Source: Methylotenera sp.
GTDB lineage: Bacteria > Pseudomonadota > Gammaproteobacteria > Burkholderiales > Methylophilaceae
Assembly: GCF_030684185.1 (NCBI RefSeq)
Contig: NZ_JAUXOY010000014.1
Location: forward strand, 404,001-468,000
Direction: 5' to 3'
Length of the DNA stretch: 64,000 bases
Both the position numbers and the translations under genes were made by a program. Numbering within the stretch: the first letter of the stretch is position 1; every line of letters begins with the position of its first letter. This document shows, piece by piece, positions 25,309-34,690 of the stretch. Below the pieces are notes generated by a model. The model did not search any database and had not been told where the DNA came from. It was given only the letters and a program-made list of their open reading frames with translations.

Positions 25309-26232
25309 ATGAAAAAGCGCTGGTTACTTAATTTGGTGATGTTATGTGTGGTTGCGGGTTTGGTCTCATTTTTATACTTGAGACCTAAGCAAACGGCAGA
25401 CCAGGAGGCTATTTATGAAGTTTCCAGTTACAAACTGGGTGAATTTAACGCGGTAAGTGTGGAGTTTCCTGCGAAAGCAGCAGTCACTTTTGAAAAAGTA
25501 GATGGTTTTTGGCGGCTAACCGCACCTGTGAAGATGCGGGCAGACCAAGCTTCTGTTCAGCGCATTTTATCAATCATTGCTGCAAAATCCAAAGAAAAAA
25601 TCACTAAAGATAAGCATGCTGATTCAAAATTTGAAGCTGCGGATCTTGAAAAATTCGGGCTTAATAATCCATCAGTAAAACTTAAACTTTTTAGAGATAA
25701 AACCAATGTGGAGGAGTTTGCATTCGGCACACACAACCCGGTTACCGATGATCAGTATGTTTTACATAGAAATGCCGTCTATTTAATTGCAAATTTTTAT
25801 GTTGAAGCGGCCTCTACCCAGGTGATAGAGCTGATAGATAAAGCGCCGTTAAAGCCGACTGAAAAGGTTGCAGGTTTTGATTTTAGTCACTTAGAACAAT
25901 GGCAAGACTCAAAATTGCGTATCGACTTGGTCAATGGTAAGTGGAAAGCTTCTATTTCCGTAGCGAAACCGCAACAGAATGAGATGAATGAGTGGCTGGA
26001 TTTCTCATGGATACACAATCCAGCAAAATCTGTAGAGATTTATACGCCAGACCGGAAGGTCACCTATCCCTCGTTTGAAATTAAGATGGCAGATGGCAGC
26101 AAGGTGCATTTTGATAAGATTCAAGAGTCGCCAGACTTGTTATTGGGTCGCCCGGATGAAGGATTGATTTATAACTTTCCATCTGATGTAGGGTTTACCA
26201 TGCTAAATCCGCCGATTAACTTACCAAATTAG
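25309..26232 (+). CDS. DUF4340 domain protein
   Basis: Protein of 307 aa with an N-terminal membrane anchor (WLLNLVMLCVVAGLVSFLYL) and a periplasm-exposed body. Seen are FNAVSVEFPAKAAVTFEKVDGFWRLTAPVKMRADQASVQRIL, then LEKFGLNNPSVKLKLF and FAFGTHNPVTDDQYVLHRN, which are hallmarks of the DUF4340 family. The family is regularly found with GldA/F/G-like transporters and is the last gene of this operon. Its function is unknown. Confidence 0.85.
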   Translation: MKKRWLLNLVMLCVVAGLVSFLYLRPKQTADQEAIYEVSSYKLGEFNAVSVEFPAKAAVTFEKVDGFWRLTAPVKMRADQASVQRILSIIAAKSKEKITKDKHADSKFEAADLEKFGLNNPSVKLKLFRDKTNVEEFAFGTHNPVTDDQYVLHRNAVYLIANFYVEAASTQVIELIDKAPLKPTEKVAGFDFSHLEQWQDSKLRIDLVNGKWKASISVAKPQQNEMNEWLDFSWIHNPAKSVEIYTPDRKVTYPSFEIKMADGSKVHFDKIQESPDLLLGRPDEGLIYNFPSDVGFTMLNPPINLPN

Positions 26233-26266
26233 ACATCTTCATCAAATTTAGCTGAACTTTTCGCTT

Positions 26267-26325
26267 GTAGACCTACTTCTTGTCGCGCGGTAATGTTGTA
26301 AATCGCGACGAGACGTCGTTTCTAC
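26267..26325. repeat. Small palindromic element before mutM
   Basis: An inner hairpin pairs CTTGTCGCG (26279-26287) with CGCGACGAG (26304-26312) at 8 of 9 positions. Outer GTAGA/TCTAC arms (26267-26271 and 26321-26325) complete an imperfect stem. It lies just ahead of the mutM ribosome site and resembles short dispersed GTAGA-type palindromes known from several bacterial genomes. Confidence 0.65.
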
Positions 26326-26341
26326 ATAAAAGGAATGATAT

Positions 26342-27169
26342 ATGCCAGAACTCCCGGAGGTAGAGACCACCCGCCGCGGGCTTTTGCCTCTCGTTGGCAA
26401 AATTGTTAAATCCGTCACTATCCGTCACCCCACGCTGCGTTGGCCAATTCCGCAACACCTACCTCAAACGCTGCCTAATCAAACCCTGAGCGGCCTTACA
26501 CGCCGCGCAAAGTATATTCTGTGTGAATTTGGCGATGAGTCTTCTGGTGGCGTTCTCCTGTTACATCTAGGCATGTCTGGCCGAATTCAATTGCTGGATT
26601 GTAATTATCCACCAGAAAAACATGATCACTTTGATATTGAGTTTTTGGATGGTCAAGTATTGCGGTTACGAGACCCGCGTCGTTTTGGTGCTGTGCTATG
26701 GGTTGATAACAAGGATAATAGTCACGCATTGTTAAATAGCCTTGGCCCAGAACCGCTGGAAGCTAGCTTTAACGCAAAATACCTACACAAAGCATTGAGC
26801 AACAAAACGCTCGCTATTAAAAATGCCATTATGGATGGTCATGTAGTGGTGGGTGTTGGTAATATCTATGCTTCAGAGTCGCTATTTCGAGCACGTATTC
26901 ATCCCGAAACACCTGCCAATAAGTTATCTTTAAAACAGTATGAAAAATTGGTTACAGAAATAAAAAGCACTTTGCAAGATGCTTTGTCCGCGGGTGGAAG
27001 TAGTTTAAGAGATTTTTTTGGTACAGACGGCAATCCCGGGTATTTTCAGCAGGAATACTTTGTGTATGGACGTACAGGCGAACCATGTAAGGTTTGTGCG
27101 AAGTCGATTAAATGTATCCGCCTAGGGCAACGCTCAACTTTTTATTGCGAACATTGCCAACAGCGTTAG
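26342..27169 (+). CDS. mutM: Formamidopyrimidine-DNA glycosylase
   Basis: Bifunctional DNA glycosylase/AP lyase that removes 8-oxoguanine and formamidopyrimidines. The mature N-terminus PELPEVETTRRGL provides the catalytic Pro and Glu. Also seen are LTRRAKYIL with the conserved Lys, HLGMSGRIQLL, the H2TH segment VVVGVGNIYASESLFRARIHP, and the C-terminal zinc finger (C-x2-C and C-x2-C in EPCKVCAKS and YCEHCQQR). Length (275 aa) is normal. The ribosome site AAAGGAATG precedes the ATG. Confidence 0.97.
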   Translation: MPELPEVETTRRGLLPLVGKIVKSVTIRHPTLRWPIPQHLPQTLPNQTLSGLTRRAKYILCEFGDESSGGVLLLHLGMSGRIQLLDCNYPPEKHDHFDIEFLDGQVLRLRDPRRFGAVLWVDNKDNSHALLNSLGPEPLEASFNAKYLHKALSNKTLAIKNAIMDGHVVVGVGNIYASESLFRARIHPETPANKLSLKQYEKLVTEIKSTLQDALSAGGSSLRDFFGTDGNPGYFQQEYFVYGRTGEPCKVCAKSIKCIRLGQRSTFYCEHCQQR

Positions 27170-27182
27170 TGTTTGATGCTGA

Positions 27183-28043
27183 TTAGCTTTGCAAGCTACG
27201 TCGGTAGTATTGCAAACCAAGCAAGCCTAACCCTACCAAAAAGAGCCATGCACTATCAGGCTCAGGCACCGCTGAAACGGCAGCAACTTCAGCATTCCAG
27301 TAGCTTGGTAGCGTGTCCCAAGGGTTATTGTCTTTTACACCAAGGTTATTGAAGTTGTTGTCATTGGTGATGTAAATATAGCCCACATTGCGGCTGGCCG
27401 CTAATGCTAAGTTGGTTTGCATGTCCGCCACAGTGCCGACGTTATACAGTAAATGTGCAAAACGATTTGCTGAGTAATTGGCTGTCCAAGCGTCAGGTAT
27501 GTAAGTGTTGTAACCTGTTTGATTTTCAAAAGTCACGAGCACGTCGGCGGTACTTGTATAAGCCTCCAGCGTGCTAGTGCCGGCGTTGCCAAAAACGGTA
27601 TAGCTGGCATTGATGCTTGAAATGCCGCTGCGTAGTGATTGATAGTATGACAATGTATCAGGGATGTTGTGCATTTCATCTAAGAAAATGCCATCAATGT
27701 TATAAAAGCTTTTGTAACTATTCACGTCTGCTAACACGGCATTAGCATCGCGTGCACCGTGCTGGGTGCTCACATAACCTATCACTTTGCCGCCAGCAGA
27801 ACGAAACGAATTTACGGCAGCCGTGTAATCACTATTCACCGCATTACTTGGCCCGCTATTGGGGTTCATAATGGCTGTAATGCCAACTCCTTGATTAAGG
27901 GAGGAGGTCATTTCATCCCAAAAACTAAGGTTAGGATCGCTAGACGGGTAAAAATAGGCCGGGACTAGTATTTCAGTAGCATTAGCATGCAAAGTCACAC
28001 AGAACGCTAGGCTTGCGAATAGTTTTAAAAGGTTTTTTTTCAT
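27183..28043 (-). CDS. Spherulin-4-like PEP-CTERM protein
   Basis: Exported protein of 286 aa. The signal peptide is MKKNLLKLFASLAFCVTLHANA. The body matches the spherulation-specific family 4 (a TIM-barrel, glycoside-hydrolase-like fold): ILVPAYFYP, GVGITAIMNPNSGP, VIGYVSTQHGARD, YNIDGIFLDEMHNIPD and VFGNAGTSTLEAY. The acidic pair in FLDEMHN is a candidate active site. The C-terminus carries a PEP-CTERM sorting signal (VPEPDSAWLFLVGLGLLGLQYYRR), so it should be processed by an exosortase, probably alongside extracellular polysaccharide. The exosortase is not in this window. Substrate is unknown. Confidence 0.82.
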   Translation of the reverse strand: MKKNLLKLFASLAFCVTLHANATEILVPAYFYPSSDPNLSFWDEMTSSLNQGVGITAIMNPNSGPSNAVNSDYTAAVNSFRSAGGKVIGYVSTQHGARDANAVLADVNSYKSFYNIDGIFLDEMHNIPDTLSYYQSLRSGISSINASYTVFGNAGTSTLEAYTSTADVLVTFENQTGYNTYIPDAWTANYSANRFAHLLYNVGTVADMQTNLALAASRNVGYIYITNDNNFNNLGVKDNNPWDTLPSYWNAEVAAVSAVPEPDSAWLFLVGLGLLGLQYYRRSLQS

Positions 28044-28131
28044 TATTTCCCAAGCACGTGATTAAATTCGAGGTTGATTAAGTGAGGCTACATACAAGTG
28101 CTAACTAATGCAAGCGCCTCAATAGGGTTGT

Positions 28132-29685
28132 TCAAGAGATATTTATTAGCCACGGCTTAAGTAAGCTTAATAGCTGAAGCATTATGATTATTACAACAAC
28201 CAAGGTTAATCTTTTTTGCCAACGTGCCTGTTTTTCTTGTGCTTGAATTAATGCTTCAATGGCTAGCCGAATAGGCGCATCCTGCTCTGCACGGGTTTGC
28301 TGCGTTAAAAATTGATGCACCAAGCGCGGCATTTGCGGCGCATTTTTTATAATATGCGGCAGCTCTTTTCTGAGGTTTTTTACAACGCTGCGCCAGCCTA
28401 GTTGCTCGCTCATCCAGCGTTTTAAAAAGGGTTTGGCAGTTTGCCACAGGTCAATATTGGGGTCTAAATCGCGGCCTAAGCCTTCAATATTGAGTAAGGT
28501 TTTTTGTAACATCACCAGTTGCGGCTGAATCACCACTCCAAATTTTCGTGACATTTGAAATAAGCTCAATAAGGTGCGGCCAAATGAAATGTCTTTTAGC
28601 GGCTTGTTAAAAATCGGCTCGCATATCGCACGCACGGCGGCTTCCAGCGCCTCTACGTTGGTGTCTTTGGGTACCCAGCCAGATTCAATGTGCGCTACCG
28701 CTACATCGCGATAATCGCGATTGAAAAATGCTAAAAAATTTCGTGCAAGGTAATATTTATCAGTGTCTGTAAGTGTTCCCATAATGCCGAAATCAAGTGC
28801 GATATAGCGGCCGTCATCCGCCACCTGTATGTTGCCAGGGTGCATGTCAGCATGAAAAAAACCATCTCTAAATACCTGGGTAAAAAATATTTCAACGCCA
28901 TCATGGGCGAGCTTTGGAATATCTATTCCCTTAACCCGTAGCACATCGATTTTACTGATAGGCGTACCTATCATGCGCTGCATGACCATGACCTGCTGGC
29001 GACACCAATCCCAATATACTTCTGGAATAAGCAAAATTTTATCAGGAAAGTTGCCAGCAAGACGCGTGCAGTTAGCTGCTTCCAGAGTCAAGTCTAGCTC
29101 ACTGTGTGTATGTTCTGCAAATTCAGCCACAACTTCACGCGGTTTTAAGCGTTTTACTTCAGCCGAAATGGATTGTAGTAACCATGCGGCAGTATCTAAT
29201 AACACTAAATCGTGGTTAATTACTTTTGCAATGCCCGGGCGCAATACTTTTACAGCGACTGGTGTGCCATCTAGTAAGTGCGCAAAATGTACTTGTGCTA
29301 CGGATGCACTGGCAATTGCGGTTTGTTCAAAATCAGAAAAAACTTGATTGAGCGGTAAACTGAAGGCATCCTGTATGACCGCTTCAACCTCGATAAATGC
29401 AAAAGGTGGCACCTGATCTTGAAGTTTGGCTAATTCATCAGCGATGTCCAGAGGAATTAAGTCCCGCCGTGTAGATAGCATTTGCCCGAATTTAACAAAA
29501 ATCGGACCTAATGCTTCAAGCGCAAGCCTGAGCCGTTCACCTCGGGGTTTGCTGGTATTCCGCCAAAACAATAGAACGTTGATGACGCTCTGTAATGGTT
29601 TTAATTTAGTGTGGCTTAAAATAAACTCATCTAAGCCAAAACGTAGTGCGATATAAATAATGTAAAAAAGCCGAAAAATACGCAT
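28132..29685 (-). CDS. ubiB: Ubiquinone biosynthesis kinase-like protein UbiB
   Basis: Atypical ABC1/ADCK kinase-like ATPase needed for coenzyme Q synthesis. It contains the KxGQ motif ([16 protein letters not shown]), the A-rich loop in place of the P-loop ([28 protein letters not shown]), [11 protein letters not shown] and ALDFGIMG of the catalytic core. A C-terminal membrane helix ([22 protein letters not shown]) follows. Length 517 aa, close to the ~545 of E. coli. It is the last gene of ubiE-ubiJ-ubiB, four bases after ubiJ. Confidence 0.95.
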   Translation of the reverse strand: MRIFRLFYIIYIALRFGLDEFILSHTKLKPLQSVINVLLFWRNTSKPRGERLRLALEALGPIFVKFGQMLSTRRDLIPLDIADELAKLQDQVPPFAFIEVEAVIQDAFSLPLNQVFSDFEQTAIASASVAQVHFAHLLDGTPVAVKVLRPGIAKVINHDLVLLDTAAWLLQSISAEVKRLKPREVVAEFAEHTHSELDLTLEAANCTRLAGNFPDKILLIPEVYWDWCRQQVMVMQRMIGTPISKIDVLRVKGIDIPKLAHDGVEIFFTQVFRDGFFHADMHPGNIQVADDGRYIALDFGIMGTLTDTDKYYLARNFLAFFNRDYRDVAVAHIESGWVPKDTNVEALEAAVRAICEPIFNKPLKDISFGRTLLSLFQMSRKFGVVIQPQLVMLQKTLLNIEGLGRDLDPNIDLWQTAKPFLKRWMSEQLGWRSVVKNLRKELPHIIKNAPQMPRLVHQFLTQQTRAEQDAPIRLAIEALIQAQEKQARWQKRLTLVVVIIIMLQLLSLLKPWLINIS

Positions 29686-29689
29686 AAAT

Positions 29690-30310
29690 TTATGGTGTGT
29701 TATCTACGGCGTTGCCGTTAGGGTCAGATTTTGTTGTTATTTGCTGAGTGAGCTTAGCTAGTTTTTTTTCGACACGCTCAACATCAGCACGCATGGTATC
29801 TACTTCTGAATTAAATTGTTCTATATGTCGTTTTTTTGCAATCACTGGCATTTCTTCTTGCCAATATTCACTCAACATCTCAGCGATATTGAGACTGGAT
29901 TCTTTCAATGAATTTGCAGTTCGGCGGCCAAAGTTACCGATTTTATTAGCAGGAATATCGCCTATCAAATTGCTTAAATCATCTTCGTAATCCCAGCGCA
30001 TATTCGCAAAAACTTTGGCTAACTCTGCGGCTAAATGGGTGTCGCCTTCAATGATAATCCGCCTTTTTGCAGATTCATCTTTGGCGACTAAACGCAATAG
30101 TAAGCTAGGTGGAATGGTCACCGTGGCATCAGGGATGTTAGCTTCTCCCGCAATCGCCAAATTTCCATTTTCTAAAATCACTAAGCTTGAGTTTATAAAT
30201 CCGACATTAAATTGCACCGACTTGCTTGCAAAAGGCTGCAACATAGCATTTGCCCAACTGTTTTGCGCAATGAGGTGTTGCAATAAGCGTGTGGAAATTC
30301 GCTTAAACAT
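29690..30310 (-). CDS. ubiJ: Ubiquinone biosynthesis accessory factor UbiJ
   Basis: SCP2-type lipid-binding protein of the cytosolic ubiquinone-synthesis complex, thought to bind ubiquinone intermediates. The N-terminal ~110 residues carry the SCP2 fold ([60 protein letters not shown]). The C-terminus is a predicted coiled coil ([24 protein letters not shown]). Its ATG overlaps the ubiE stop codon by one base, indicating translational coupling. The position between ubiE and ubiB supports the call. Confidence 0.9.
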   Translation of the reverse strand: MFKRISTRLLQHLIAQNSWANAMLQPFASKSVQFNVGFINSSLVILENGNLAIAGEANIPDATVTIPPSLLLRLVAKDESAKRRIIIEGDTHLAAELAKVFANMRWDYEDDLSNLIGDIPANKIGNFGRRTANSLKESSLNIAEMLSEYWQEEMPVIAKKRHIEQFNSEVDTMRADVERVEKKLAKLTQQITTKSDPNGNAVDNTP

Positions 30311-31062
30311 TAGGTTTTATAACCTTTATGTAGCGCTACCACGCCAGCAGATAAGTTGTAGTAATCCACTTTATTCAAACCAGCATCTACAATCATTTGC
30401 TTTAAGGCTTCCTGATCAGGATGCATACGAATAGACTCAGCAAGATATTGATAACTTTCAGCATCTTTTGCGAGAATTTTACCCATGAATGGTAGTAGTT
30501 TAAACGAATAAGCATCGTATATTTTAGATAGAGGTTGCCATACTTTTGAGAATTCTAATACTAATAATCTCCCGCCCACTTTAAGAACACGTTGCATTTC
30601 TGCCAATGCCAAGTCTTTATGTGTCATGTTGCGTAAACCGAATGCCACTATCACACAATCAAAGTGGTTGTCAGGGAAGGGTAGTTTTTCTGCATCGCAT
30701 TGTAAAGCTGGAACATTCAGGCCAGCGTCTAACATGCGGTCACGCCCAACACTCAGCATAGACGCGTTGATGTCAGTAAGTATCACCTGGCCATCAGCCC
30801 CCACTTTTTTTGCAAACAGTTTAGATAAGTCGCCGCTTCCGCCAGCAATATCCAATACTTTATCGCCCGACTTAACTCCGCTTACTTCAACCGCAAAGTG
30901 CTTCCATCCGCGGTGCATGCCAGCAGACATGACATCGTTCATAAGATCATATTTGCTTGCGACAGAGTGAAAGACCTCGCCGACTTTTTTGGCTTTTTCA
31001 TTTTCGGCTACGGTTTTAAAACCAAAATGCGTGCTTTGATTCGCGTTGTGTTCAGTTGTCAT
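30310..31062 (-). CDS. ubiE: Ubiquinone/menaquinone C-methyltransferase UbiE
   Basis: SAM-dependent methyltransferase for the C-methylation step of ubiquinone synthesis. It opens with [41 protein letters not shown]. The SAM motif [15 protein letters not shown] follows, then [10 protein letters not shown], the family motif [37 protein letters not shown], and the C-terminal [13 protein letters not shown]. The 250-aa length matches E. coli UbiE. It heads the ubi operon, with the DUF971 gene 14 bases upstream. Confidence 0.97.
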   Translation of the reverse strand: MTTEHNANQSTHFGFKTVAENEKAKKVGEVFHSVASKYDLMNDVMSAGMHRGWKHFAVEVSGVKSGDKVLDIAGGSGDLSKLFAKKVGADGQVILTDINASMLSVGRDRMLDAGLNVPALQCDAEKLPFPDNHFDCVIVAFGLRNMTHKDLALAEMQRVLKVGGRLLVLEFSKVWQPLSKIYDAYSFKLLPFMGKILAKDAESYQYLAESIRMHPDQEALKQMIVDAGLNKVDYYNLSAGVVALHKGYKT

Positions 31063-31076
31063 CTAAAGTTTCCGTA

Positions 31077-31454
31077 TTAACTTTCTTTACGTTTGATACC
31101 AGCAACACTTAATTTACCTAAATATTCTAACCAAAGCGCTTCGTAGTCTCTGCCTAAATCGTACAAATAATCCCAGGAATATAAACCTGTATCATGACCA
31201 TCAGAGAATGTAAGCTTGACCGCATAATTTCCGACAGGTTCTATTGCAGTAATGTTGACATCTTCTTTGCCGATTTGAAGAGACTCTTGTCCGTGACCAT
31301 GGCCGCGCACTTCGGCTGATGGTGAATAAACACGCAAAAATTCGCAAGATAACTGACATTCAGTATTGTTATCGAATTTAATTTCTAATAGCCTCGATGT
31401 TTGGTGAAGGCGAATATCAGTCGGACGAGGAGAGTTGTTGGTTAAGCCGCTCAT
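31077..31454 (-). CDS. DUF971 family protein
   Basis: Small cytosolic protein of 125 aa, a stand-alone version of the N-terminal zinc/Fe-S-associated domain of gamma-butyrobetaine hydroxylases (DUF971). Typical segments are PRPTDIRLHQTSRLLEIKFDN, CEFLRVYSPSAEVRGHG and FSDGHDTGLYSWDYLYDLG. It is commonly encoded next to ubiE in proteobacteria, and here lies just upstream on the same strand. The molecular role is not established. Confidence 0.9.
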   Translation of the reverse strand: MSGLTNNSPRPTDIRLHQTSRLLEIKFDNNTECQLSCEFLRVYSPSAEVRGHGHGQESLQIGKEDVNITAIEPVGNYAVKLTFSDGHDTGLYSWDYLYDLGRDYEALWLEYLGKLSVAGIKRKES

Positions 31455-31651
31455 TAATGACTCTTTTGTTGAAAATAAGATGATAACAGAATGACACGCC
31501 TTGATGACGATGCTTGATAGTGCCGTTTATCTATGTTTTTAATCCGTTCGTCTAGATTGTATTTTAAATGTAAATAATAGTTAATTGATTAAGTTGATTA
31601 TTATCTAAATAATGATAGAGTTCTAGTAAGTAAAAATAGGTAAGGATTGAC

Positions 31652-33622
31652 ATGGCTCAAGAAAAATCTAATAGCAAGTTAGCGCATCAATTTGCAGCAT
31701 ACACCCAATGGCGAAAGGCCTTGGTTGATACGATATCTGATTATCGTAACTGGCTAAATGAGCAAGAGCTTAATGACGGACAAGTTGATCAACGCATTTC
31801 ACAGTTGCTAGAAAGATTACGTGAAGATAAGCTGAATGTTGCCTTTGTTGCAGAATTCTCTCGCGGTAAATCAGAGCTGATTAATGCAATCTTTTTTGCA
31901 GGCTACGGTACAAGATTATTACCATCAAGCGCAGGCCGCACCACCATGTGCCCCACAGAATTGCTCTACGATAAATCCAAGCCGAGTTCAATCATGTTGT
32001 TGCCGATTGAGACACGTCTTTCAGATGCAACCACCACCGAATACAAGCGCTATCCAGATGAGTGGAAAACTGTCACATTCGATGTGGATTCAAATGAAAG
32101 CATGGTCAGTGCCTTTAAAGAGGTGAGCAATACCAAGTCAGTATCGGTGTTAGAGGCTGAAAGATACGGTTTATTTGACCCTAATAGTTCTGATGATGCA
32201 CTTAGCGTGAATAAAGACGGTACTGTAGATGTGCCAAGCTGGCGCTATGCAATGATTAACTTTCCACATCCTCTGCTTGAGCAGGGCTTGGTGATATTAG
32301 ATACGCCAGGCCTTAACGCAATTGGCACTGAGCCTGAATTAACCTTGAACATGCTGCCTAATGCACATGCAGTATTATTCATATTAGCGGCAGACACAGG
32401 TGTTACCAAATCTGAAATTGATGTTTGGCGTCAATATATCAGCGGCACTCGCTGGAAGCAAAAAGGTCGTTTAGCGGTACTCAATAAAATTGACGGACTT
32501 TGGGATGAGTTAAAGAACGAAGCAGACATTCAATCGGAACTTACCAAGCAAATTAAGACTAGTGCCGATTTGCTTGGTTTGGAAACAAATCAAATTTTCC
32601 CTATCTCAGCGCAAAAAGGCTTGTTAGCCAAGGTTAACAATGACCATGAGCTACTTGTGAAAAGTCGTATTTTAGAGCTCGAACGCGCATTATCCGATGA
32701 GTTGATTCCGTCAAAAAAAGAAATCGTCCGCGATAATACACAAAATGAAATTGAAGATTTGATTGTGAATTCAAATCTTATTTTAGATGCACGCATCTCA
32801 GGAATCAATGATCAGTTACTTGAGTTGCGCGGATTACGCGGCAAAAATGAAGACGTTGTTGAACATATGATGAACAAGGTCAAGGTTGATAAAGAGAATT
32901 TTGAGAAAGGCTTGCAGCGATTTCAGGCCCTACGCAGTATTTTCTCGCAACACACTAACCGCTTATTTACTCTGCTGGGCATGGAGGCGCTTAGGACTCA
33001 TGTGCATACAACTCGTGAAACCATGGTTGATGCCAGTTTTACTAAAACCATTCGAGTGGCAATGGATAACTTTTTCAGCGAACTGAAAAAGCGATTAGTT
33101 TCATCGGATACGCAAATAGATGAAATTAAAAAAATGATGGATGTTATGTATGAGAAGTTTTCTAAAGATCATGGGCTGCGTAAGTCTGATCCCCCTGCAT
33201 TTTCAACTTTACGCTATCAAAAAGAGTTGGCTAAATTAGAGCGCGCCTATAAAGAGCAGTTTAATACAGCGTTCAATATGATTGCCAATGAAAAAATGAC
33301 ATTGACCAGCAAGTTTTTTGAAACTTTAGCCAGTCGTGTGATTCATGTATTTGAAGTGGCGAACCGTGATATTGAAAACTGGTTGAAAGCGGTGATTTCA
33401 CCAATGGAATCTCAGGTGCGCGAGCATCAATTACAATTACGCCGCCGTTTGGAAAGTATAAAGCGCATCTATAAAGCAACCGATACTTTGGAAGACCGTA
33501 TTTTAGAGTTGGAAGCGATTGAGAAGAGTATCCAGGCACAGCTGGATGATTTGAAGGTATTGCGTATGCATATGAAAAATGCACTGGCATTTGAGCCTGC
33601 GGACAATGAGATGGCAGCGTAA
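31652..33622 (+). CDS. Dynamin-like large GTPase
   Basis: Protein of 656 aa with a GTPase domain of the dynamin family. The G1 loop AEFSRGKSELINAIF (Lys73) is of the EFSRGKS type found in bacterial dynamin-like proteins. G2 lies in the SSAGRTTMCPTEL stretch, G3 is ILDTPGLNAIG and G4 is LNKIDGL. The remainder (about 370-656) is highly charged and helical, with likely coiled coils (KKRLVSSDTQIDEIKKMMDVM, LEDRILELEAIEKSIQAQLDDL). No obvious membrane helix is present. Such proteins may act in membrane remodelling or stress and phage responses. It is a single gene ending at a strong terminator opposite rpoH. Exact function is unknown. Confidence 0.87.
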   Translation: MAQEKSNSKLAHQFAAYTQWRKALVDTISDYRNWLNEQELNDGQVDQRISQLLERLREDKLNVAFVAEFSRGKSELINAIFFAGYGTRLLPSSAGRTTMCPTELLYDKSKPSSIMLLPIETRLSDATTTEYKRYPDEWKTVTFDVDSNESMVSAFKEVSNTKSVSVLEAERYGLFDPNSSDDALSVNKDGTVDVPSWRYAMINFPHPLLEQGLVILDTPGLNAIGTEPELTLNMLPNAHAVLFILAADTGVTKSEIDVWRQYISGTRWKQKGRLAVLNKIDGLWDELKNEADIQSELTKQIKTSADLLGLETNQIFPISAQKGLLAKVNNDHELLVKSRILELERALSDELIPSKKEIVRDNTQNEIEDLIVNSNLILDARISGINDQLLELRGLRGKNEDVVEHMMNKVKVDKENFEKGLQRFQALRSIFSQHTNRLFTLLGMEALRTHVHTTRETMVDASFTKTIRVAMDNFFSELKKRLVSSDTQIDEIKKMMDVMYEKFSKDHGLRKSDPPAFSTLRYQKELAKLERAYKEQFNTAFNMIANEKMTLTSKFFETLASRVIHVFEVANRDIENWLKAVISPMESQVREHQLQLRRRLESIKRIYKATDTLEDRILELEAIEKSIQAQLDDLKVLRMHMKNALAFEPADNEMAA

Positions 33623-33642
33623 GTTTAGCCTACCCATCTGCA

Positions 33643-33692
33643 CCCCCAATAAAAAAGGCTGCAAAATGAAATGCAGCCTTTTTTATTGGGGG
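33643..33692. terminator. Bidirectional terminator between dynamin-like gene and rpoH
   Basis: Perfect 21-bp stem from CCCCCAATAAAAAAGGCTGCA to its complement ending TTATTGGGGG, with an 8-base loop. A-runs and T-runs flank the GGCTGCA core on both strands. It serves both convergent genes. Confidence 0.92.
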
Positions 33693-33740
33693 TAGTTTGC
33701 ATGGCTGTTTGGTCATGCAAAGAGTATTAAGGAATATGAC

Positions 33741-34598
33741 TTAGCGACTCGCTAACATCAATGTTTTCATTTTTTGCATGGCTTTTTGTTCAATTTGACG
33801 AATACGCTCTGCTGAAACACCAAACTCATCAGCTAGCTCGTGCAAAGTTTTCCCACCCTTATCTTGTAACCATCGTGCTTCAACTACTCGACGGCTGCGA
33901 TCATCCAAGTTTTGTAGTGCGTGGGCTAAGCCTGTAGTCTCAGCAATTTCAGCCTGTTTAGATTGTAATGCCTCTAATGGCTCCAAACCTTCATCTTGCA
34001 AATAGGAAATTGGGCCGTATTGTTCATCGCTATCATCATCAATATTTGCTTCAAGCGAAATCTCATGACCATTTAAGCGTGCTTCCATTTCAAGCACTTC
34101 TTCAGGTTTAACGTTTAATTCGTGTGCGATGTGTGTTACTTCAGCGGGTTGCAAGCTATTCAAGCCAGTTTTCATACTGCGCAAATTAAAGAATAATTTA
34201 CGTTGTGCTTTAGTTGTGGCTATTTTTACCATACGCCAGTTGCGCACAATGTATTCGTGAATTTCGGCCTTAATCCAATGCATGGCAAATGAAACCAGGC
34301 GCACGCCGCGTTCAGGATCGAATCGCTTTACGGCCTTCATCAAGCCAATATTACCTTCTTGAATGAGGTCGGATTGTGGCAAGCCATAGCCATTGTAGCC
34401 GCGTGCAATACTGGCAACTAAGCGTAAGTGTGAGACAATTAACTGACGAGCAGCTTCTAAATCATTGTCATTTCTAAATTTTATGGCGAGTGAATGCTCC
34501 TCTTCTGCAGTCAGAATAGGGTACGCCTTAATTGCTCTAGAATAATGCTCTAGGCTGTCTGTTGCGGTTAATACTGGTAATGTTAATGCGTTACTCAT
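33741..34598 (-). CDS. rpoH: Heat-shock sigma factor sigma-32
   Basis: RNA polymerase sigma factor for heat-shock genes. Region 2 includes LRLVASIARGYNGYGLPQSDLIQEGNIGLMKAVKRFDPERGVRLVSFAMHWIKAEIHEYIVRNWRMVKIATTKAQRKLFFNLR, with the RpoH-box (QRKLFFNLR) that separates RpoH from other group sigmas. Region 4.2 ends LHELADEFGVSAERIRQIEQKAM. A strong ribosome site (GGAGGGAG) precedes ATG 34598. A CIRCE operator lies 31 bases upstream of the ATG. It follows ftsX in the usual ftsYEX-rpoH order. Confidence 0.97.
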   Translation of the reverse strand: MSNALTLPVLTATDSLEHYSRAIKAYPILTAEEEHSLAIKFRNDNDLEAARQLIVSHLRLVASIARGYNGYGLPQSDLIQEGNIGLMKAVKRFDPERGVRLVSFAMHWIKAEIHEYIVRNWRMVKIATTKAQRKLFFNLRSMKTGLNSLQPAEVTHIAHELNVKPEEVLEMEARLNGHEISLEANIDDDSDEQYGPISYLQDEGLEPLEALQSKQAEIAETTGLAHALQNLDDRSRRVVEARWLQDKGGKTLHELADEFGVSAERIRQIEQKAMQKMKTLMLASR

Positions 34599-34628
34599 TG
34601 AAATTTACTCCCTCCAATAGCCATTATA

Positions 34629-34655
34629 TTAGCACTCTATCTAAGAGAGTGCTAG
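34629..34655. promoter_or_regulatory. CIRCE operator (HrcA site) before rpoH
   Basis: TTAGCACTC, nine bases, then GAGTGCTAG. The CIRCE consensus is TTAGCACTC-N9-GAGTGCTAA, so only the last base differs and the spacing is exact. It lies 31 bases ahead of the rpoH start codon and would let the HrcA repressor control sigma-32 synthesis. hrcA itself is not in the window. Confidence 0.92.
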
Positions 34656-34690
34656 TGGCTGAAAAGTTCACAATAAATTTTTAGTTCAAA

